Shown piece by piece: positions 6,788 to 8,091 of a stretch of DNA of 8,091 nucleotides. Source of the DNA: Chitinophagaceae bacterium (GTDB lineage: Bacteria; Bacteroidota; Bacteroidia; Chitinophagales; Chitinophagaceae); contig JAACZX010000093.1 in the NCBI GenBank assembly GCA_009996555.1, forward strand, positions 1 to 8,091, read 5' to 3'. Every line of letters starts with the position of its first letter. Position 1 is the first letter of the stretch. The notes beneath the pieces were generated by a model. The model was not told the origin of the DNA. It ran no database searches and worked only from the letters and a program-made list of their open reading frames with translations. The translations under genes were made by a program, and so were the position numbers.

Positions 6788-7756
6788 ATGTTTAAGAAGA
6801 TCCTTAAATGGACAGGATTGATCCTGTTATTCATTATCATTGGCCTCACCGCCATCGTTCTGCTGAATCAAAACAAAAAATTTGAAGCTCCGTATCCCAA
6901 CATCAAAGCATCAACCGACAGTGCAGTACTTGCCAGAGGTAAATACCTGGTATATGGTCCTGCACATTGTGCCGATTGTCATGCAAAACAGGGAACGGAA
7001 GAACTTGTAAATAGTGGAGCTGAAGTAGACTTACCCGGAGGAAGAGATTTTGCATTGCCGATCGGTCATATTTACTCACGCAATATTACACCCGATAAAG
7101 AAACCGGTATTGGTAACCTCAGTGATGAAACCATCGCACGCTCCTTACGTTATGGTGTGGGGCACGATGGAAGAGCACTGTTCGACTTTATGCCTTTCCA
7201 CGATATGAGTGATGAAGATCTTACTGCTGTTATTTCGTTTATACGCACACTCAAACCCGTAAGCAATAAAGTACCCGATAACAAAATGAATGTAATGGGT
7301 AAAATTGTAAAAGCATTTATTATTAAACCTGTTGGACCAACCGGCACACCACCCAAGCAGGTAACACCAGATTCCACTGCTGAATATGGCCGCTATTTAG
7401 CCAACAGTGTAGCTAACTGCCGTGGCTGCCATACTGATCGTGATTTAAAAACAGGTGCCTTTGTTGGTGAACCATTTGCAGGTGGTTTTAAAATGGAATC
7501 CATCATTGATCCTGAAAATTATGAATGCCAAAGTCCGAATCTTACCCCCGACAAAGAAACCGGGCGTATTTATGGCTGGAGCGAAGAAATGTTCCGCAAC
7601 CGCATACGCCAGGGAAAAGTAAACAAGCATAGCGCTATGGCTTGGGGACCTTTCAGCCGCATGAGCGATATGGAGATCAAAGCCATTTATAAATTTCTGC
7701 AGACTGTTACACCTGTAAATAAAAAGATCGAACAAACTTTTTACAAACGACAGTAG
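6788..7756 (+). CDS. Membrane-anchored di-haem cytochrome c
   Basis: A 322-residue c-type cytochrome with two haem sites that would carry electrons in the periplasm. I chose the ATG at 6788 over an in-frame ATG at 6734: it gives a positive start (MFKKILKW) directly followed by a hydrophobic segment (9-26), with no clear cleavage site, so the protein is probably anchored. Haem motif one is C61-A-D-C64-H65, motif two is C211-R-G-C214-H215. The likely axial methionines are M140 (FHDMSDEDL) and M292 (FSRMSDMEI). The two halves share the order CxxCH, N[IL]TPDKETG (99-107 and 251-259), then xxMSDxE with a helix ending in TxxPV, so the protein looks like a duplicated cytochrome domain. This resembles cytochrome subunits that accept electrons from periplasmic dehydrogenases, but none is adjacent. 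It is a single-gene unit between terminators. Confidence 0.92.
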   Translation: MFKKILKWTGLILLFIIIGLTAIVLLNQNKKFEAPYPNIKASTDSAVLARGKYLVYGPAHCADCHAKQGTEELVNSGAEVDLPGGRDFALPIGHIYSRNITPDKETGIGNLSDETIARSLRYGVGHDGRALFDFMPFHDMSDEDLTAVISFIRTLKPVSNKVPDNKMNVMGKIVKAFIIKPVGPTGTPPKQVTPDSTAEYGRYLANSVANCRGCHTDRDLKTGAFVGEPFAGGFKMESIIDPENYECQSPNLTPDKETGRIYGWSEEMFRNRIRQGKVNKHSAMAWGPFSRMSDMEIKAIYKFLQTVTPVNKKIEQTFYKRQ

Positions 7757-7779
7757 TAAACAACATTATCACAACCTGC

Positions 7780-7809
7780 AAAAAGGCATTCCTTAATGGA
7801 ATGCCTTTC
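7780..7809 (+). terminator. Intrinsic terminator after the cytochrome gene
   Basis: GGCATTCC (7785-7792) pairs with GGAATGCC (7798-7805) around TTAAT. The flanking AAA and TTT extend the stem to 11 pairs. The T tract is short (TTTCTT), so termination may be partial. A-rich sequence on the other side could make it work in both directions. Confidence 0.75.
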
Positions 7810-7810
7810 T

Positions 7811-7818
7811 TACTTTCG
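7811..7818 (+). promoter_or_regulatory. Candidate -7 promoter element of the exonuclease III gene
   Basis: TACTTTCG matches the Bacteroidota -7 consensus TAnnTTTG except for one base. It lies 17 bases before the start codon, implying a very short leader. No TTG is seen at the expected upstream distance, where the preceding terminator hairpin lies. Confidence 0.45.
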
Positions 7819-7835
7819 CCGGAGAAAAACTGATC

Positions 7836-8091
7836 ATGCGCATTATATCTTACAACGTAAACGGCATTCGTGCTGCTATAAAAAAAGGGTTTATCGACTG
7901 GTTAAAAACTGATCCTGCTGATGTTATTTGTGTGCAGGAAACCAAGGCTACAAAAGATGATGTTGATACAAAGTTGTTCAACGATCTTGGCTATCATGAT
8001 TACTGGTTCAGCGCACAGAAGAAAGGCTACAGCGGTGTGGCTGTGTTCACTAAAATAAAACCCGATGCTGTTGAAGTTGGTAATGGTCATG
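7836..8091 (+). CDS. xth: Exodeoxyribonuclease III, 5' part (3' end outside window)
   Basis: The first 85 codons of exonuclease III, the AP endonuclease and 3'-5' exonuclease of base-excision repair, which acts in the cytoplasm and needs a divalent metal. The start MRIISYNVNGIRAA is the family's characteristic first strand and loop, with Asn7 as the conserved active-site Asn. ADVICVQETKA (28-38) carries the metal-binding Glu35, equivalent to Glu34 of the Escherichia coli enzyme. The GYSGVAVFTK segment (67-76) matches the conserved YGVAL-type strand. A complete enzyme has roughly 250-270 residues, so about two-thirds lies beyond the window. It has its own likely promoter just after the preceding terminator and shows no functional tie to the upstream envelope genes. 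The exoA/xth naming differs among genomes. Confidence 0.93.
   Translation, partial: MRIISYNVNGIRAAIKKGFIDWLKTDPADVICVQETKATKDDVDTKLFNDLGYHDYWFSAQKKGYSGVAVFTKIKPDAVEVGNGH

Overview
The window looks like a chromosomal segment of a Bacteroidota (Bacteroidetes) bacterium, probably Chitinophagaceae or a close relative. The reasons are a moderately AT-rich composition, A-rich leaders in place of strong Shine-Dalgarno sites before most starts (e.g. an AAACAAAA-type run before ATG), lipoboxes of the LFTAC and LFAC type followed by charged or polar residues, a TonB-dependent receptor with an N-terminal carboxypeptidase-regulatory-like domain, and a TAnnTTTG-like promoter element. The genus is inferred, not proven. 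All eight genes lie on the + strand. No RNA gene, insertion sequence, CRISPR array or phage gene was seen.

Layout: (1) 1-890 is the 3' part of a vanadium-haloperoxidase/PAP2-type gene, closed by a strong hairpin terminator. (2) 1092-1670 is a secreted single-domain fasciclin (FAS1) protein, followed by a hairpin without a T tract. (3) 1878-3053 is a two-gene unit that appears to carry the two halves of a DUF4331 domain. The first half is a secreted protein and the second a lipoprotein; a strong terminator follows. (4) 3116-6657 is a TPR lipoprotein and, 17 bases later, a 738-residue TonB-dependent outer-membrane receptor, again with a terminator. (5) 6788-7756 is a membrane-anchored di-haem cytochrome c with a terminator. 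(6) From 7836 off the end runs the start of exodeoxyribonuclease III, a housekeeping DNA-repair gene unrelated to the rest.

Most genes from 1092 to 7756 encode exported products: two with signal peptides, two lipoproteins, one outer-membrane receptor and one membrane-anchored periplasmic cytochrome. The most interesting part is 1878-6657. It combines a split DUF4331 pair, a TPR lipoprotein and a TonB receptor with a histidine-rich plug and no SusD partner, which could be an envelope uptake or binding system of unknown substrate. A metal or metal complex is one possibility, inferred from the histidines, but nothing in the sequence proves it. No wholly unprecedented system is visible; the individual families are all known.
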